Positions 1-8,077 of a stretch of DNA of 17,041 nucleotides are shown piece after piece. The stretch is from contig JAURGV010000020.1 in the NCBI GenBank assembly GCA_030833605.1, positions 1-17,041 of the forward strand. The letters run 5' to 3'. Source of the stretch: Rhodothermales bacterium (GTDB taxonomy: Bacteria; Bacteroidota; Rhodothermia; Rhodothermales; UBA10348). Below the pieces are notes generated by a model, which saw only the letters and a list, made by a program, of their open reading frames with translations, did not search any database and was not told where the DNA came from. Position 1 is the stretch's first letter. Every line of letters begins with the position of its first letter. The translations under genes and the position numbers were made by a program.

Positions 1-2085
1 AAAGAAGTCCTTGCGTTTTTTCGCAACCACGGCAACCGTGCTTTTCGTCTGAAAGAGGTGACCAAACGACTCGGCTATCTAGCCAATGAGGAATACCAAG
101 CCGCGGGCGAAGTCATGACCGAATTGGCAGAAAAAGGCTCCATTGGGATGGTAAAGGGGAATAGATACACGTTCCAAGCACCCTCCGGACAGTTACAGGG
201 TGTTTTAACGGTACATCCGGATGGATACGGCTTTGTAAAAGTAGAAGGACACGAACAAGATTTTTTTGTACGATCCCGTCGTATGAACACCGCGATGCAC
301 GGCGATACGGTCAAGATTGCACTAGCCGCGGGTAGTCGAGGTGACACCAGGCGACAGGCAGAGGTGTTAACCGTTTTGGAACGAGGGCGGACCTCCGCGG
401 TCGGCACGTTTCATCACGCCAAAGACTTTGCCTACGTTGAACCCGACGACCGAAGACTGACCCACGACATTTTTGTACCGCTCGATCAAACGAATGGTGC
501 GGTTCATGGCGATAAAGTGATGGTTTCCATCGAGGGTTTCGAGCATAAAGGTGCGGCTCCGCGCGGTCGCGTTCTTAAAGTAATCGGGAAAGCTTCGGAT
601 CCGGCCGTGAAGACACTCGCTTTGGCTATGAGCTTGGGAGTGGACGTGGACTTCGAAGAAGATGTTTTAAAAGAATCCGAAGCCATTAGTCCCAAAATTC
701 CTGCGTCCGAAATCAAAAAGCGAGCCGATTTCAGACACCGAACGGTATTTACCATCGATCCGGTCGATGCAAAAGACTTTGACGATGCCCTTCACATTTA
801 TGCATTAGGAAAGGATCGGTTTGAAGTTGGCGTCCACATTGCCGATGTCAGCCACTACGTAAAACCCGGAACGCGCCTGGATGAATCCGCATTTGCCCGC
901 GGGACAAGCGTTTATTTGGTAGATCGGGTCATTCCGATGCTACCCCATGCGTTGTCCAATGGGATTTGCTCCCTACGCCCCCTCGAAGATCGATTGGCGT
1001 TTTCTTGCGTATTTGAACTAGACCTAAAAGGAAATGTCCACGCGTTTCGCGTCGAAGAGAGCGTAATTTGCTCGGCACACCGTCTTTCTTACGAAGAAGC
1101 CCAAACCATCATCGCTGGGGAGAATCCAACCCACGCACTACACGAAGACCTCGCACATTTAGCGGTAATGGCACGCGCTATGCGTGACGTTCGATTCGAA
1201 GCTGGGTCCATTAATTTCGATATGCAAGAAGTCCGGGTTGAACTGGATGAATCCGGGCACCCTATTGGCATTGTACCCCGCCTTCGACAAGAGTCCAACA
1301 AACTCATTGAAGAGTTTATGCTGTTGGCCAACCGACAAGTGGCAGAACATTATGGGCAGCGGCCACATACCTTCGCTTTTCGAATCCATGAGCCGCCCGA
1401 TGCCGAACGCATCATACAGTTAGCGAAATATGTCACGGCTTTTGGTCACGAATTGCCGAATCGTGAAGGAATTGTAACTCCACAGGCTATAAATGCCCTT
1501 TTGGATGCGGTTCACGAAAAGCCCGAAAGTGCTGTCGTTGAACAAGCTGCTCTTCGATCCATGTCGAGAGCCCGCTACGATGCGGACAACAAAGGTCATT
1601 ATGGACTTGGGGCCGACTTTTATACGCATTTTACGAGCCCCATTCGTCGGTACCCCGACTTGGTGGTGCATCGATTGGTAAAAGACCGACTAGCCGGGAG
1701 GCCCGAAGCGAAGGCAGAGGATATCGCCGAAGCCATGAAGCATTGTTCAGAACAAGAAGTCCAAGCGACCGAAGCGGAACGCGAATCCGTTAAGCTGAAA
1801 AAAGTTGAATTTGCACTCGATCATGTCGGGGAAGCATTTAATGGCGTGATTGCCGGCGTTTCGAAATTTGGGGTTTACATCGAATTGGACGAGTTGCTGG
1901 TTGAAGGAATGGTTCATGTCAGAAACATGAACGATGATTACTACGAGTACGATGAACGTAGTTTTTCACTGGTTGGCACACGAAGTGGAAAGCGATTTAA
2001 GCTCGGCGACCAAACACGGGTTATAATTGCGAGCGCAAATGTCGATAAAAGAGAGATTGACCTCGAATTTGTGCGCAAAAAATAA
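1..2085 (+). CDS. rnr: Ribonuclease R (3'-5' exoribonuclease), 5'-partial
   Basis: Processive 3'-5' exoribonuclease that degrades structured RNA in the cytoplasm. The frame is open from base 1, and its first codons (reading KEVLAFFRNHGNRAFRLKEV) look like the N-terminal winged helix, so the true start lies upstream; the GTG at 58 is internal. Window codon order: rest of the winged helix, cold-shock-type OB folds (about 60-190, including HPDGYGFVKV), the RNB catalytic domain from about 243, and a C-terminal S1 domain (about 610-690, containing GVIAGVSKFGVYIE). The RNB motif IDPVDAKDFDDA (codons 252-263) carries the metal-binding aspartates, and the downstream TSPIRRYPDLVVHR block is typical. 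The 695 visible codons cover nearly the whole family length. The usual lysine-rich tail after S1 is almost absent: the protein ends FVRKK. The next gene starts 3 bases after the stop. Confidence 0.96.
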   Translation, partial: KEVLAFFRNHGNRAFRLKEVTKRLGYLANEEYQAAGEVMTELAEKGSIGMVKGNRYTFQAPSGQLQGVLTVHPDGYGFVKVEGHEQDFFVRSRRMNTAMHGDTVKIALAAGSRGDTRRQAEVLTVLERGRTSAVGTFHHAKDFAYVEPDDRRLTHDIFVPLDQTNGAVHGDKVMVSIEGFEHKGAAPRGRVLKVIGKASDPAVKTLALAMSLGVDVDFEEDVLKESEAISPKIPASEIKKRADFRHRTVFTIDPVDAKDFDDALHIYALGKDRFEVGVHIADVSHYVKPGTRLDESAFARGTSVYLVDRVIPMLPHALSNGICSLRPLEDRLAFSCVFELDLKGNVHAFRVEESVICSAHRLSYEEAQTIIAGENPTHALHEDLAHLAVMARAMRDVRFEAGSINFDMQEVRVELDESGHPIGIVPRLRQESNKLIEEFMLLANRQVAEHYGQRPHTFAFRIHEPPDAERIIQLAKYVTAFGHELPNREGIVTPQAINALLDAVHEKPESAVVEQAALRSMSRARYDADNKGHYGLGADFYTHFTSPIRRYPDLVVHRLVKDRLAGRPEAKAEDIAEAMKHCSEQEVQATEAERESVKLKKVEFALDHVGEAFNGVIAGVSKFGVYIELDELLVEGMVHVRNMNDDYYEYDERSFSLVGTRSGKRFKLGDQTRVIIASANVDKREIDLEFVRKK

Positions 2086-2088
2086 TCC

Positions 2089-3594
2089 ATGAAACCCGCT
2101 ACGTTCGTTACTTCCTTTCGTTTACTGGCTAAAAACCAGTTCCGGATTGCTATACGGCGCATACAGGTCCAGCAAGGATGGTTTGTTCGCATCGTGATTG
2201 GCGTGATGCTGGTTTATTCGGCTTTCATCTTGCTCACGTTGGGGTTCTTTTTCGATCGTTTTTCCAGTGAGGTATGGCCGCAGCTCGATCCCGTCACTGT
2301 GGTTAATCGCTATCTATTGGCGATGTTCGTTAGCTTGTTTTTTATGCGTTTTTTGTTCCAAAAAACGCCGAAAATCAAGATTATACCGTATTTGCACCTC
2401 CCCATCCGCCGTGGTGCCCTAATTGCCTTTTTTCAAAGCGCCTCGCTGTTTTCCATTCATAATTTTTACCCTCTCCTGTTTTTCGTTCCCTTCTGGTTGC
2501 GATTTGTACAGCAATCTTCCGCCGTTTCATCGCCGGAAATGTGGATGGTAGCGGTGATGCTGTTAATCGGGACCTCTCATTACGCCAATCTCCTTTTAAG
2601 GGCCATTTTGCAGCGGAACGCTCCGTTTTTTTATGGGCTTATGTCCTTGTTTATGATCACTGCGTTTGTGGATGAAACCTCTGGAATAGGTCTTCAACAA
2701 CCCGTTTCGGAGTATATGTTCACCAGGATTTTGTCGGGCCAAATTATTGAGATATGGCTCTTATTGCTCGTCTTTGGGACCATCGCTTTTGCATCCACCC
2801 TACAGTTGCTCAAGTCCGTCAAAAGTCCCGAAGCGCGTAGCCAACCGGTTCGCGTAACCAGCCTAAACATTCCTGAATCGTGGGGCCTAGTGGGCCATTT
2901 GGTCCGGCTTGAATTGCTATTACTCTGGCGCAATCGTCGGCCGCGGCACTATTTGCTCGTCTCTCTGCTGTTTTCAACCATGTATTTGGTATTCATGTTG
3001 GGAACCGGAACGGCCGTAAATAGCTCCGCCTTTTCCGCTCTAGTGGGCCTATTCGCCTCCGGGGGATTCGTTTTGAATTACGGTCAACTTATGTTTGGGT
3101 GGGATAGTGAACACTACCAGGCTCTGGTGACCAGGGATGTGCCCTTTTCTGCCATGGTGAAAGCAAAATTAATCGTTTTGCAGGGCTCCTGTGTGGCTCT
3201 TTTTGTTATTTCCCTTCCCCTTTTTATTTCGTTTCGCAGCGATTTAGTACCGCTGCATTTCGCATTTCTATTCTACAATGCCGGCATAACAACCGTATTG
3301 ATCATGGAATTGGCAGCACGAAACAATCAGGCCATCGATATTGGGAAAAGTGGTGGCTTTTTTAACTATGAAGGCTTTTCTGCTAAGCACTGGTTGTGGT
3401 TTATTCCAACCGCTTTGCCACCGGTACTCTTTATGATGGCGATGAATGATTCGCCGAAGATTGCACTCATCCTGCTCGCGTCGATAGGATTTGTAAGTAT
3501 TCTATTAACAGACGTTTGGACACACTATTTTGCCCGCGGTTTGAACGGTCGAAAACACAAGATGATTGAGGGTTTTACAAAGAGTGCGGGTTGA
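2089..3594 (+). CDS. DUF5687-type multi-pass membrane protein, putative ABC permease
   Basis: A 501-residue integral membrane protein, probably the membrane subunit of an ABC-2-like transporter. Hydrophobic helices are visible at about 34-55, 74-90, 127-140, 151-170, 177-194, 219-240 and 286-305, with more in the C-terminal third. The N-terminal layout (a basic amphipathic segment, two helices, then a conserved patch reading YLHLPIRRGALIAFF) resembles my memory of the DUF5687 family of Bacteroidota. The ATG follows the rnr stop by 3 bases, so translational coupling is likely. The 3' end overlaps the following ATPase by 11 bases, which supports one transporter. The substrate is unknown. No substrate-binding protein sits nearby, so export or lipid handling is as plausible as import. 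The family name is recalled, not searched. Confidence 0.8.
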   Translation: MKPATFVTSFRLLAKNQFRIAIRRIQVQQGWFVRIVIGVMLVYSAFILLTLGFFFDRFSSEVWPQLDPVTVVNRYLLAMFVSLFFMRFLFQKTPKIKIIPYLHLPIRRGALIAFFQSASLFSIHNFYPLLFFVPFWLRFVQQSSAVSSPEMWMVAVMLLIGTSHYANLLLRAILQRNAPFFYGLMSLFMITAFVDETSGIGLQQPVSEYMFTRILSGQIIEIWLLLLVFGTIAFASTLQLLKSVKSPEARSQPVRVTSLNIPESWGLVGHLVRLELLLLWRNRRPRHYLLVSLLFSTMYLVFMLGTGTAVNSSAFSALVGLFASGGFVLNYGQLMFGWDSEHYQALVTRDVPFSAMVKAKLIVLQGSCVALFVISLPLFISFRSDLVPLHFAFLFYNAGITTVLIMELAARNNQAIDIGKSGGFFNYEGFSAKHWLWFIPTALPPVLFMMAMNDSPKIALILLASIGFVSILLTDVWTHYFARGLNGRKHKMIEGFTKSAG

Positions 3595-4303
3595 ATTTAA
3601 TCAAATGGAGAAGCGGTACGACTCCAAAGTCGCCCTTTCCATTCCAGCCTGGAATCTGGAATCGGGAGAGCTATTGGGCTTAGTCGGGAGCAATGGCGCA
3701 GGAAAAACTACCTTTTTAAGCCTGCTTTTAGACTTGTTGCGACCGGATCAAGGCAGTATCCGCATCAATGGGCGGGCGCTGGAAGCCGATAACTCGTGGA
3801 GAGCGGTAACAGGTTCGTTTTTAGATCGCTCTTTTCTGGTAGAATACTTGACTATTCCGGAATATTTGGAATTTGTCGGGGCCGCCTTTGGGATCTCAAA
3901 AAAAGAAACCTACCAAAAACTAGAAGCCTTCGAGGGTTTTCTGCCCATTTCAAGGGTCGACTCAAAACGACTGCTACGGGATCTATCCACTGGAAATGCC
4001 AAGAAAGTGGGCATATTGGCAGCCCTTTTCGTTTCTCCAGACTTCGTCATATTGGACGAGCCGTTTGCCAACTTAGACCCACCGTCCCAAATTCGACTCA
4101 AAGAAATCCTGATCCGCACCGGTAAAGAGAATCATACCACGATGATCATTTCCAGTCATGACTTAGGGCACGTGACAGAAGTATGCGATCGAATAACGCT
4201 GCTCAGTCAGGGTAAAATTATTCGAGATATCGAGACTTCGAAAGAAACGCTGGCCGAACTCAACACGTTCTTTTCCACCGACGTGGTGGACTCAGCAACC
4301 TAA
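3584..4303 (+). CDS. ABC transporter ATP-binding protein, partner of the upstream permease
   Basis: A 239-residue nucleotide-binding subunit that should power the upstream membrane protein. Walker A GSNGAGKT is at 35-42, Walker B DFVILDEP at 153-160, the D-loop follows (NLDP), and the switch His is at 192 (SSHD). The signature is LSTGN (134-138), not LSGGQ, and the Q-loop region reads FLDRSF with no obvious Gln; both are common in ABC-2-type exporter ATPases of this phylum. I prefer GTG at 3584, because the first beta strand (VRVEFNQMEKRY) begins there and a GAGGG lies 11 bases upstream. TTG at 3566 or ATG at 3605 are alternatives. The TAA stop overlaps the stop of the convergent ferrochelatase-like gene. 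Confidence 0.9.
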   Translation: MRVEFNQMEKRYDSKVALSIPAWNLESGELLGLVGSNGAGKTTFLSLLLDLLRPDQGSIRINGRALEADNSWRAVTGSFLDRSFLVEYLTIPEYLEFVGAAFGISKKETYQKLEAFEGFLPISRVDSKRLLRDLSTGNAKKVGILAALFVSPDFVILDEPFANLDPPSQIRLKEILIRTGKENHTTMIISSHDLGHVTEVCDRITLLSQGKIIRDIETSKETLAELNTFFSTDVVDSAT

Positions 4304-5595
4304 ACCGGCTTGGAAGGGCTCGTAGTCGATTTCGAGGTTTCCTTTTTCAATTCAGAATGAGCCATCGAAGGAGGCGATTCGCCTACGGCATTCTGGGTCG
4401 GATGATACGGACAGATGGAACACGCTGAAGTGGGTGCGGAATTAGAATCCCACATCGGCTTTGGACATGCCATTTGGCATAGTTCAGCTCGGCGCTCCAA
4501 CGTTGATTTCGGAACGATTGAATCCAACACCGAATCGGTCAAACCGGACATAAACAAGGGGTGACAGTTTATGCCGGAGACTACGTGATAGTGTGTTACT
4601 CCGAGCGTATCAGATACTTTTCTTAAGTCGGCTTCCAACAAATACGAAGAGTCAAATTGCTCTGATACTTGGTCAACAGGAACCACTAAAACGGCGCGCT
4701 TCCCATCCTGGACCATTTTGCGAATCTTCGTTTTCAAACTCGATTCGACTCCTTCACCGCGATCTTTACGCTTTACAAAGGTAAACTCAAACGTGCGGTT
4801 GTCGTCGCGCTGCTTCATGACGCGATCCACTGTGTTATGGACCATGCAGCAGTAAGGGTCTTTGTCTTTTGCCGAAAGCGACTCTTTGTTGCCGTGCGCA
4901 ACGAACAACAACGCAACGTCCGAACGTAAGGCTCTGGAAAAGCGCTGAAGTCCTTGATCGATTCGTTCGTTTAAGGCGCTTAAAAACGAATCCCGAACAG
5001 CAAATTCCCAAACGGTGGTTGAAGGGCAATTCACCAACGAAAACTCGGAAATCGTTTTTCCCCATTCAGCCAATGCGCATCCCGTTGTGTGGGAAGCAAA
5101 CTGAGGGAACAACGGAAGCAAAATAATATGCGTAATGGCGTCTTTTTCCATCTTCCGGGCCGCATCTTTCATAGATGGGCATCCAAACGGAGAGGCAACA
5201 TAGGTTTCCATGCTAACCCCAACCGGTACCACTGAGCTGCTTTTCAGTCTGCGATCCAGATCTACCGCTTGCTCGCGATTAAACCGATTAATAGAATCTC
5301 CCCCACCAATAGCTTCGTATTCGTGAACGAAACGTGGGGTTGAAAGACGAGCTTTCAGTCGAGATTGAAACCGAGATGCCCAAAATTTAATCCCTGTTGC
5401 TCGACTGTCCGGAAGCATGAACTGCTTGGAGAGGTAGGCAAAAATATCGCTTTTGGATTCAGGCGCTCCTGGAACCAACAGCACAACACCCACTTTGTCC
5501 CCTTTAGCAATATGCAAAGGGGCTTGAACGGGGAATAATACGCCCGAAGAGGCGCTTCCATTCAAATCAGTGAAATGTGAGATTGATTTAGACAC
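4300..5595 (-). CDS. hemH: Divergent ferrochelatase-like protein with Cys-rich C-terminal extension
   Basis: Homologous to ferrochelatases, which insert Fe(II) into a porphyrin in the last steps of haem synthesis. Recognisable blocks: GVVLLVPGAPES (36-47, usual LLNLGTP region), YEAIGGGDSINRFNREQA (93-110), the GCPSMKDA and LLPLFPQFASHTTGCAL blocks (138-174), and FVAHGNKES...KDPY (231-248) with the catalytic-type His234. Several signatures are altered. SPL after the GG becomes DSI. The QSR-G-WL block is replaced by a VKRKDRGEGVESS run. The usual DHLE reads EQFD (312-315), so the catalytic Glu aligns with Asp315. At 431 aa it is about 90-110 residues longer than common bacterial enzymes, with a tail holding Cys373, 377, 392 and 395. 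The only suitable start is GTG at 5595, as an in-frame stop lies five codons upstream. It may be a ferrochelatase, another tetrapyrrole chelatase or an inactive paralogue. Confidence 0.72.
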   Translation of the reverse strand: MSKSISHFTDLNGSASSGVLFPVQAPLHIAKGDKVGVVLLVPGAPESKSDIFAYLSKQFMLPDSRATGIKFWASRFQSRLKARLSTPRFVHEYEAIGGGDSINRFNREQAVDLDRRLKSSSVVPVGVSMETYVASPFGCPSMKDAARKMEKDAITHIILLPLFPQFASHTTGCALAEWGKTISEFSLVNCPSTTVWEFAVRDSFLSALNERIDQGLQRFSRALRSDVALLFVAHGNKESLSAKDKDPYCCMVHNTVDRVMKQRDDNRTFEFTFVKRKDRGEGVESSLKTKIRKMVQDGKRAVLVVPVDQVSEQFDSSYLLEADLRKVSDTLGVTHYHVVSGINCHPLFMSGLTDSVLDSIVPKSTLERRAELCQMACPKPMWDSNSAPTSACSICPYHPTQNAVGESPPSMAHSELKKETSKSTTSPSKPV

Positions 5596-5805
5596 GTAAC
5601 CGGGACTTTAAAAAACCATTAGCCGGAAGGTAGCGACGGAAAGGCCCACCGTGTTTTTAGACTTGATGAAGGATGCCTCTCTTCCCCGACATTTCACGTC
5701 CGACGGCCTCAAAGACGCCTTTTCTTCACCCTAAATGCACGTTTGCCCGCCAAAGGAAGCTCGATGGGAGGCTCAATGGGGCTCTCGATGGGAGGCTCGA
5801 TGGGA
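5596..5805. other. Intergenic gap between two minus-strand genes
   Basis: About 210 bp separate the pseudouridine synthase from the ferrochelatase-like gene. Apart from the tandem repeat at its right end I see no convincing gene. Small frames on the plus strand here run antisense into the pseudouridine synthase and translate the repeat. A TACCTTCC on the minus strand (5625-5632) weakly resembles the TAnnTTTG -7 box of Bacteroidota, but no TTG sits at the right distance. The gap is long for this window, so the ferrochelatase-like gene probably has its own promoter here. Confidence 0.4.
5759..5805. repeat. Short imperfect tandem repeat, unit about 10-14 bp
   Basis: Four adjacent copies of a GCTC(TC)(G/A)ATGGG(AG) unit run from 5759 to 5805: two match closely, one is shortened, and one carries an inserted TC. 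The array ends directly at the stop codon (5806-5808) of the minus-strand pseudouridine synthase, so it lies in that gene's 3' untranslated region and upstream of the ferrochelatase-like gene. Replication slippage is the simplest explanation. No dyad symmetry suggests a terminator. Confidence 0.6.
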
Positions 5806-6495
5806 CTACTTCAATACCAGCATTTGTTCGGCTCCGTGCTGCACATCGGCAGGCCATGAATCCGGAACACCGGTAGTAAATACCATGGGCTCCTTTTTTG
5901 TTGGATGGCTAAAAGCGAGCAGTCCGGCGTGTAGGGCAATGTTTTTTCCGTCTAGGCGGGTACGCGAACCGTACCGGAAATCACCCACAATGGGAAAGCC
6001 GCGAGAGGCCAATTGAACCCGTATCTGGTGAGCCCGCCCTGTGGACAAGTCAATGCGCACCAACGATTTGTCGCCAAATTTACGGACGTCACTAACGGTC
6101 ATTACGGCTTTTTTAGCACCGCCTTTTCCTTCTTCAACAACCCGTACATTTTCATCCCACTTGTGAAGCCAATCCTCGTAAACATCCCCTTTGTTGGGTG
6201 TCCCTTCGACCAGTGCGACGTAAACCTTTTTAACGGTCCGTTTTGCAAACTGCTCGGATAAACGCGCGGCCGCCTTCGACGTCCGCGCGATCACCATTAA
6301 TCCCGAAGCTGGTCGGTCTAGTCGGTGAATGAGGCCCAAAAACACTGCTCCAGGCTTTTCAAACTCGATTTTAACCCACTGCTTCGCGGCGGTTAACACA
6401 TCCAAGTCTTTAGTACGATCTTCTTGAGACAACATGCCGGCTGGCTTTTCTACCACCAATACGTGATTGTCTACATAAACAACGGGTAGATTCAT
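5806..6495 (-). CDS. RluA-family RNA pseudouridine synthase
   Basis: Converts specific uridines of rRNA or tRNA to pseudouridine. The 229-residue protein has the RluA layout: an N-terminal YVDNHVLVVEKPAGML, the catalytic motif HRLDRPASG (57-65) with Asp60 as nucleophile, and later TGRAHQIRVQLA, GDFRYGS and IALHAGLLAFSHP. There is no S4 domain, as in the short RluA-like or TruC-like members. The exact target base cannot be read from sequence. I chose ATG at 6495 over the TTG at 6567 because the family homology starts at MNLPVVYVDNH, and the 24 extra residues would come from the intergenic region. It is divergent from the lipid-kinase-like gene, with 94 bp between starts. Confidence 0.93.
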   Translation of the reverse strand: MNLPVVYVDNHVLVVEKPAGMLSQEDRTKDLDVLTAAKQWVKIEFEKPGAVFLGLIHRLDRPASGLMVIARTSKAAARLSEQFAKRTVKKVYVALVEGTPNKGDVYEDWLHKWDENVRVVEEGKGGAKKAVMTVSDVRKFGDKSLVRIDLSTGRAHQIRVQLASRGFPIVGDFRYGSRTRLDGKNIALHAGLLAFSHPTKKEPMVFTTGVPDSWPADVQHGAEQMLVLK

Positions 6496-6559
6496 AATTT
6501 GACTGGCAGCGTTTAATGTGTTTTTGATCGTACCTTCGGTGCTGAACTGGGGTGCGACC

Positions 6560-6572
6560 CTCGGCAACCGAG
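6560..6572. promoter_or_regulatory. Perfect 5-3-5 inverted repeat in the divergent intergenic region
   Basis: CTCGG-CAA-CCGAG, 17 bases before the ATG of the lipid-kinase-like gene, in the 94-bp gap between it and the divergent pseudouridine synthase. It could be a small operator half-site pair or a 5' UTR hairpin. A five-base arm can occur by chance, so the functional call is weak. Confidence 0.25.
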
Positions 6573-6589
6573 CATAGTTCCATAATCAT

Positions 6590-7216
6590 ATGTCCTCCTC
6601 ACTAAATTATTCTGGCGAAATCTATCGCAAAAGCCTCCACTTGTTGGCTTTAGCCTATCCGTTGGGGTATGTCTTGCTAGGTAAAACGATCGCGCTATGG
6701 ATTCTCGTACCCTTGAGTATAACCGCCATCACACTCGACCTGTTGAGAGGTAAAAACAAGGCCGTACACGGTGTTTTTGACGCTATTTTCGGATTTATGA
6801 TGCGGCCCGAAGAGCGGCATTTCGATCCTGAAAAACCACCCATCAATGGGGCTTCCTGGGTCACGGCTTCTTTTACCGTATTGGCGGTTTTATTCCCTGG
6901 AAATATCGCGATTTACACTTTCGTTATGTTTATGATTGGTGACGCTGCAGCGGCTTTGGTGGGACGAAAACTTGGAAAACATCGATTGAGTACATCCAGT
7001 TCGGTGGAGGGAACGCTGGCCTTTGTAGTGTTTGGTCTGATCATAACCCTGTTATTTTCTCAACCCTCTCTCCCCGTATCGGTGGCCGAATATCCAACCT
7101 GGTCCTTATTGGTCGCGGTGTTTATCGCGGCTGGTCTTGAAGCCGCCCCCCTCCCTATGAACGACAATATTATTGCACCATTGGGAGCCTCTCTTTTCCT
7201 CTATTTGATAGGGTAA
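6590..7216 (+). CDS. CTP-dependent lipid/polyprenol kinase-like membrane protein (phytol kinase / SEC59 / DGK family)
   Basis: A 208-residue integral membrane protein of the phosphatidate cytidylyltransferase-like/dolichol kinase superfamily; characterised members use CTP to phosphorylate phytol, dolichol or diacylglycerol. Sequence signs: an N-terminal RKSLHLLAL (13-21), LDLLRG after the second helix (50-54), the diagnostic IGDAAAALVGRKLGKHR (116-132) with acidic Asp118, then SSSVEGTLAFVVFG (136-149), and a C-terminal APLPMNDNIIAPLGAS. About six transmembrane helices are visible. The length is normal for bacterial members. The substrate cannot be assigned. The gene ends 3 bases before the lipase start, so the two are probably co-translated. 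A true CdsA would be longer, with a different C-terminal signature. Confidence 0.85.
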   Translation: MSSSLNYSGEIYRKSLHLLALAYPLGYVLLGKTIALWILVPLSITAITLDLLRGKNKAVHGVFDAIFGFMMRPEERHFDPEKPPINGASWVTASFTVLAVLFPGNIAIYTFVMFMIGDAAAALVGRKLGKHRLSTSSSVEGTLAFVVFGLIITLLFSQPSLPVSVAEYPTWSLLVAVFIAAGLEAAPLPMNDNIIAPLGASLFLYLIG

Positions 7217-7219
7217 AAC

Positions 7220-8077
7220 ATGGCAAAATTAACCAAAAATGCCGTCCGGAGGCTCACAAAGCTCGTTCCATTTCCGCAGCCCGAAGTGATTGTCGTACAC
7301 CATCCCGTCGTTTTAATGCACGGATTCGGTTTGCTTGCTTTTCTAGCGAAAGGAGGTCATTTAAACGACGAGGCCATGTATTTACGGATGCGCGGTGTGA
7401 TGGCCTTTGCTCCCAATGTCTCCCCCTATCACACCATTCCTGAACGAGCATCCATGTGGAAGGACCGTGTTGGCTACGTTCTAAAAACCACGGGGGCCTC
7501 AAAAGTGAACCTCATCGCTCATTCCATGGGCGGTTTGGATGCCCGGTATTTGATTTCCAAATTGGACATGGCAGAGCATGTCGCCACGCTAACCACGATT
7601 TCGACACCCCACAGAGGGTCTTCTTTGGCGGAAATCGTCCTTGAACAACCCGGAAAAGTCCAAGAGTGGCTGCACGATGCGGCCAATTGGATTGGGGAGC
7701 ACGCCATGGAAAATAGCGGTACGGATTTTCACCGGGCGATTCAGCAATTAACTCCCACCGCTCTATCCAATTCGTTCAATCCCGATGTGTTGGATGCGGA
7801 GGGCGTGGTGTATCGCTCGTTTGCAGGAAGCTCTGGAAAAGGAACGTTGCGCTCTATGAACCCTTTGTTGCGCCCGTTCAACTCCATGATGTATGCCCGG
7901 GAAGGCGTAAATGATGGGTTGGTTTCCGTGGCATCCGCCAAATGGGGCAACTATTTAGGCGAAATAGAAGCAGATCATGCCCAACAAATAGGAATTGACC
8001 TCCTGCCTTCGAGCGATTTTTCCTCTTCCGAATTCATAGCTAAACAAGTGACGGAATTGGGGAAAATGGGCTATTGA
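7220..8077 (+). CDS. Alpha/beta hydrolase, family-I-type triacylglycerol lipase/esterase, apparently cytoplasmic
   Basis: A 285-residue serine hydrolase resembling Pseudomonas-type family I lipases. VVLMHGFG (30-37) forms the oxyanion strand, and AHSMGG (100-105) is the nucleophile elbow with Ser102. STPHRGSSLAE follows (128-137). NDGLVSVASAKWG contains the probable catalytic Asp232, and ADHAQQIG contains His253. The 21-residue Asp-His spacing is close to the 22 I recall for P. aeruginosa lipase. No signal peptide or anchor is visible, unlike the secreted homologues, so it likely acts inside the cell or on the inner membrane face. It begins 3 bases after the lipid-kinase-like stop. Its stop overlaps the convergent lipoprotein gene by 7 bases. 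The substrate is unknown. Confidence 0.88.
   Translation: MAKLTKNAVRRLTKLVPFPQPEVIVVHHPVVLMHGFGLLAFLAKGGHLNDEAMYLRMRGVMAFAPNVSPYHTIPERASMWKDRVGYVLKTTGASKVNLIAHSMGGLDARYLISKLDMAEHVATLTTISTPHRGSSLAEIVLEQPGKVQEWLHDAANWIGEHAMENSGTDFHRAIQQLTPTALSNSFNPDVLDAEGVVYRSFAGSSGKGTLRSMNPLLRPFNSMMYAREGVNDGLVSVASAKWGNYLGEIEADHAQQIGIDLLPSSDFSSSEFIAKQVTELGKMGY

Noticed and set aside
5673..5876. Small plus-strand open frame translating the tandem repeat
   Set aside because: It runs antisense into the pseudouridine synthase, its composition is set by the repeat, and it has no recognisable domain or ribosome binding site.
6496..6567. TTG-initiated N-terminal extension of the pseudouridine synthase
   Set aside because: The added 24 residues fall outside the family homology and inside the divergent intergenic region; the ATG at 6495 matches the family start.
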